From: Pseudomonadota bacterium
GTDB taxonomy: Bacteria; Pseudomonadota; Alphaproteobacteria; Micropepsales; Micropepsaceae
Assembly (NCBI GenBank): GCA_023427355.1
Contig: JAEZBK010000216.1
Coordinates: 1-5,223 of the forward strand
Reading direction: 5' to 3'
Length of the DNA: 5,223 nucleotides
Shown: in pieces, positions 5,180-5,223 of the stretch
Numbering within the stretch: position 1 is the first letter of the stretch
Layout of the letters: each line of letters starts with the position of its first letter
The notes under the pieces: generated by a model
What the model was told of the DNA's origin: nothing
Seen by the model: only the letters and a program-made list of their open reading frames with translations
Database searches by the model: none
Translations under genes and position numbers: made by a program

Positions 5180-5223
5180 ATGGCCCGCACAACCCCGCTC
5201 AATATGTATCGTAACATCGGTAT
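5180..5223 (+). CDS. fusA: Elongation factor G, N-terminal start only (3' end off window)
   Basis: Only 14 codons and two bases are visible. They read MARTTPLNMYRNIG, matching the EF-G N-terminus just before the P-loop ('YRNIGI-AHIDAGKT' in the family). EF-G is the GTPase that moves tRNA and mRNA through the ribosome and, with RRF, recycles ribosomes. The position directly after rpsG is the standard str operon order. Only a short GAG (5170-5172) precedes the ATG as a ribosome binding site, so translation may be coupled to rpsG, whose stop is 12 bases upstream. Confidence 0.93.
   Translation, partial: MARTTPLNMYRNIG

Noticed and set aside
1..5223. Mobile element, CRISPR array, toxin-antitoxin pair or new defence system
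   Set aside because: All long conserved frames are accounted for by repair, metal uptake and ribosomal genes. No transposase, terminal repeats, repeat-spacer arrays or small paired genes were seen.

Overview
The window is chromosomal DNA of a GC-rich alphaproteobacterium. The evidence is the gene order rpsL-rpsG-fusA, the ribosomal protein sequences and the sphingomonad/rhizobial style of the genes. Sphingomonadales is my best guess, but the order cannot be settled from this sequence alone. I see no phage, transposon, CRISPR array, tRNA or rRNA.

Layout, left to right. (1) 2-807, plus strand: the 3' part of an AraC-family regulator, whose start lies off the window, overlaps by an ATGA junction a complete O6-methylguanine-DNA methyltransferase gene. 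This is the arrangement of a split Ada, as in adaA-adaB. (2) 815-838: a strong hairpin between two convergent genes, probably a shared terminator. (3) 844-3968, minus strand: a metal-related group transcribed right to left. It holds a small cytoplasmic Sel1-repeat protein, a small membrane protein of DUF2946 type with a CxxC motif, and a TonB-dependent outer-membrane receptor of the ZnuD zinc-receptor type with a His/Cys/Asp-rich external loop. Two near-identical Fur-box-like sequences lie just upstream of the Sel1 gene. A separate sigma70-like promoter lies just upstream of the DUF2946 gene. (4) 3969-4307: a 339-base intergenic region. It holds the Fur-like boxes for the leftward group, a very good sigma70 promoter for the rightward group and a roughly 197-base structured leader. 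(5) 4308-5223, plus strand: the str operon, with rpsL (S12), rpsG (S7) and the first 14 codons of fusA (EF-G).

How the parts work together: the leftward group looks like a metal-acquisition locus, with ZnuD importing zinc (possibly haem in some relatives) and the DUF2946 protein as a probable membrane accessory. The Sel1 gene appears to be iron-regulated. The str operon is ordinary in content, but its leader holds an intrinsic-terminator-like hairpin with complementary CGGAC/GTCCG segments that could form alternative pairings. The 17-base rpsL-rpsG gap has no room for the large S7 operator known in E. coli. I found no wholly new system. The most interesting signals are the tandem Fur-like boxes, the rpsL leader and the ZnuD/DUF2946 pair.
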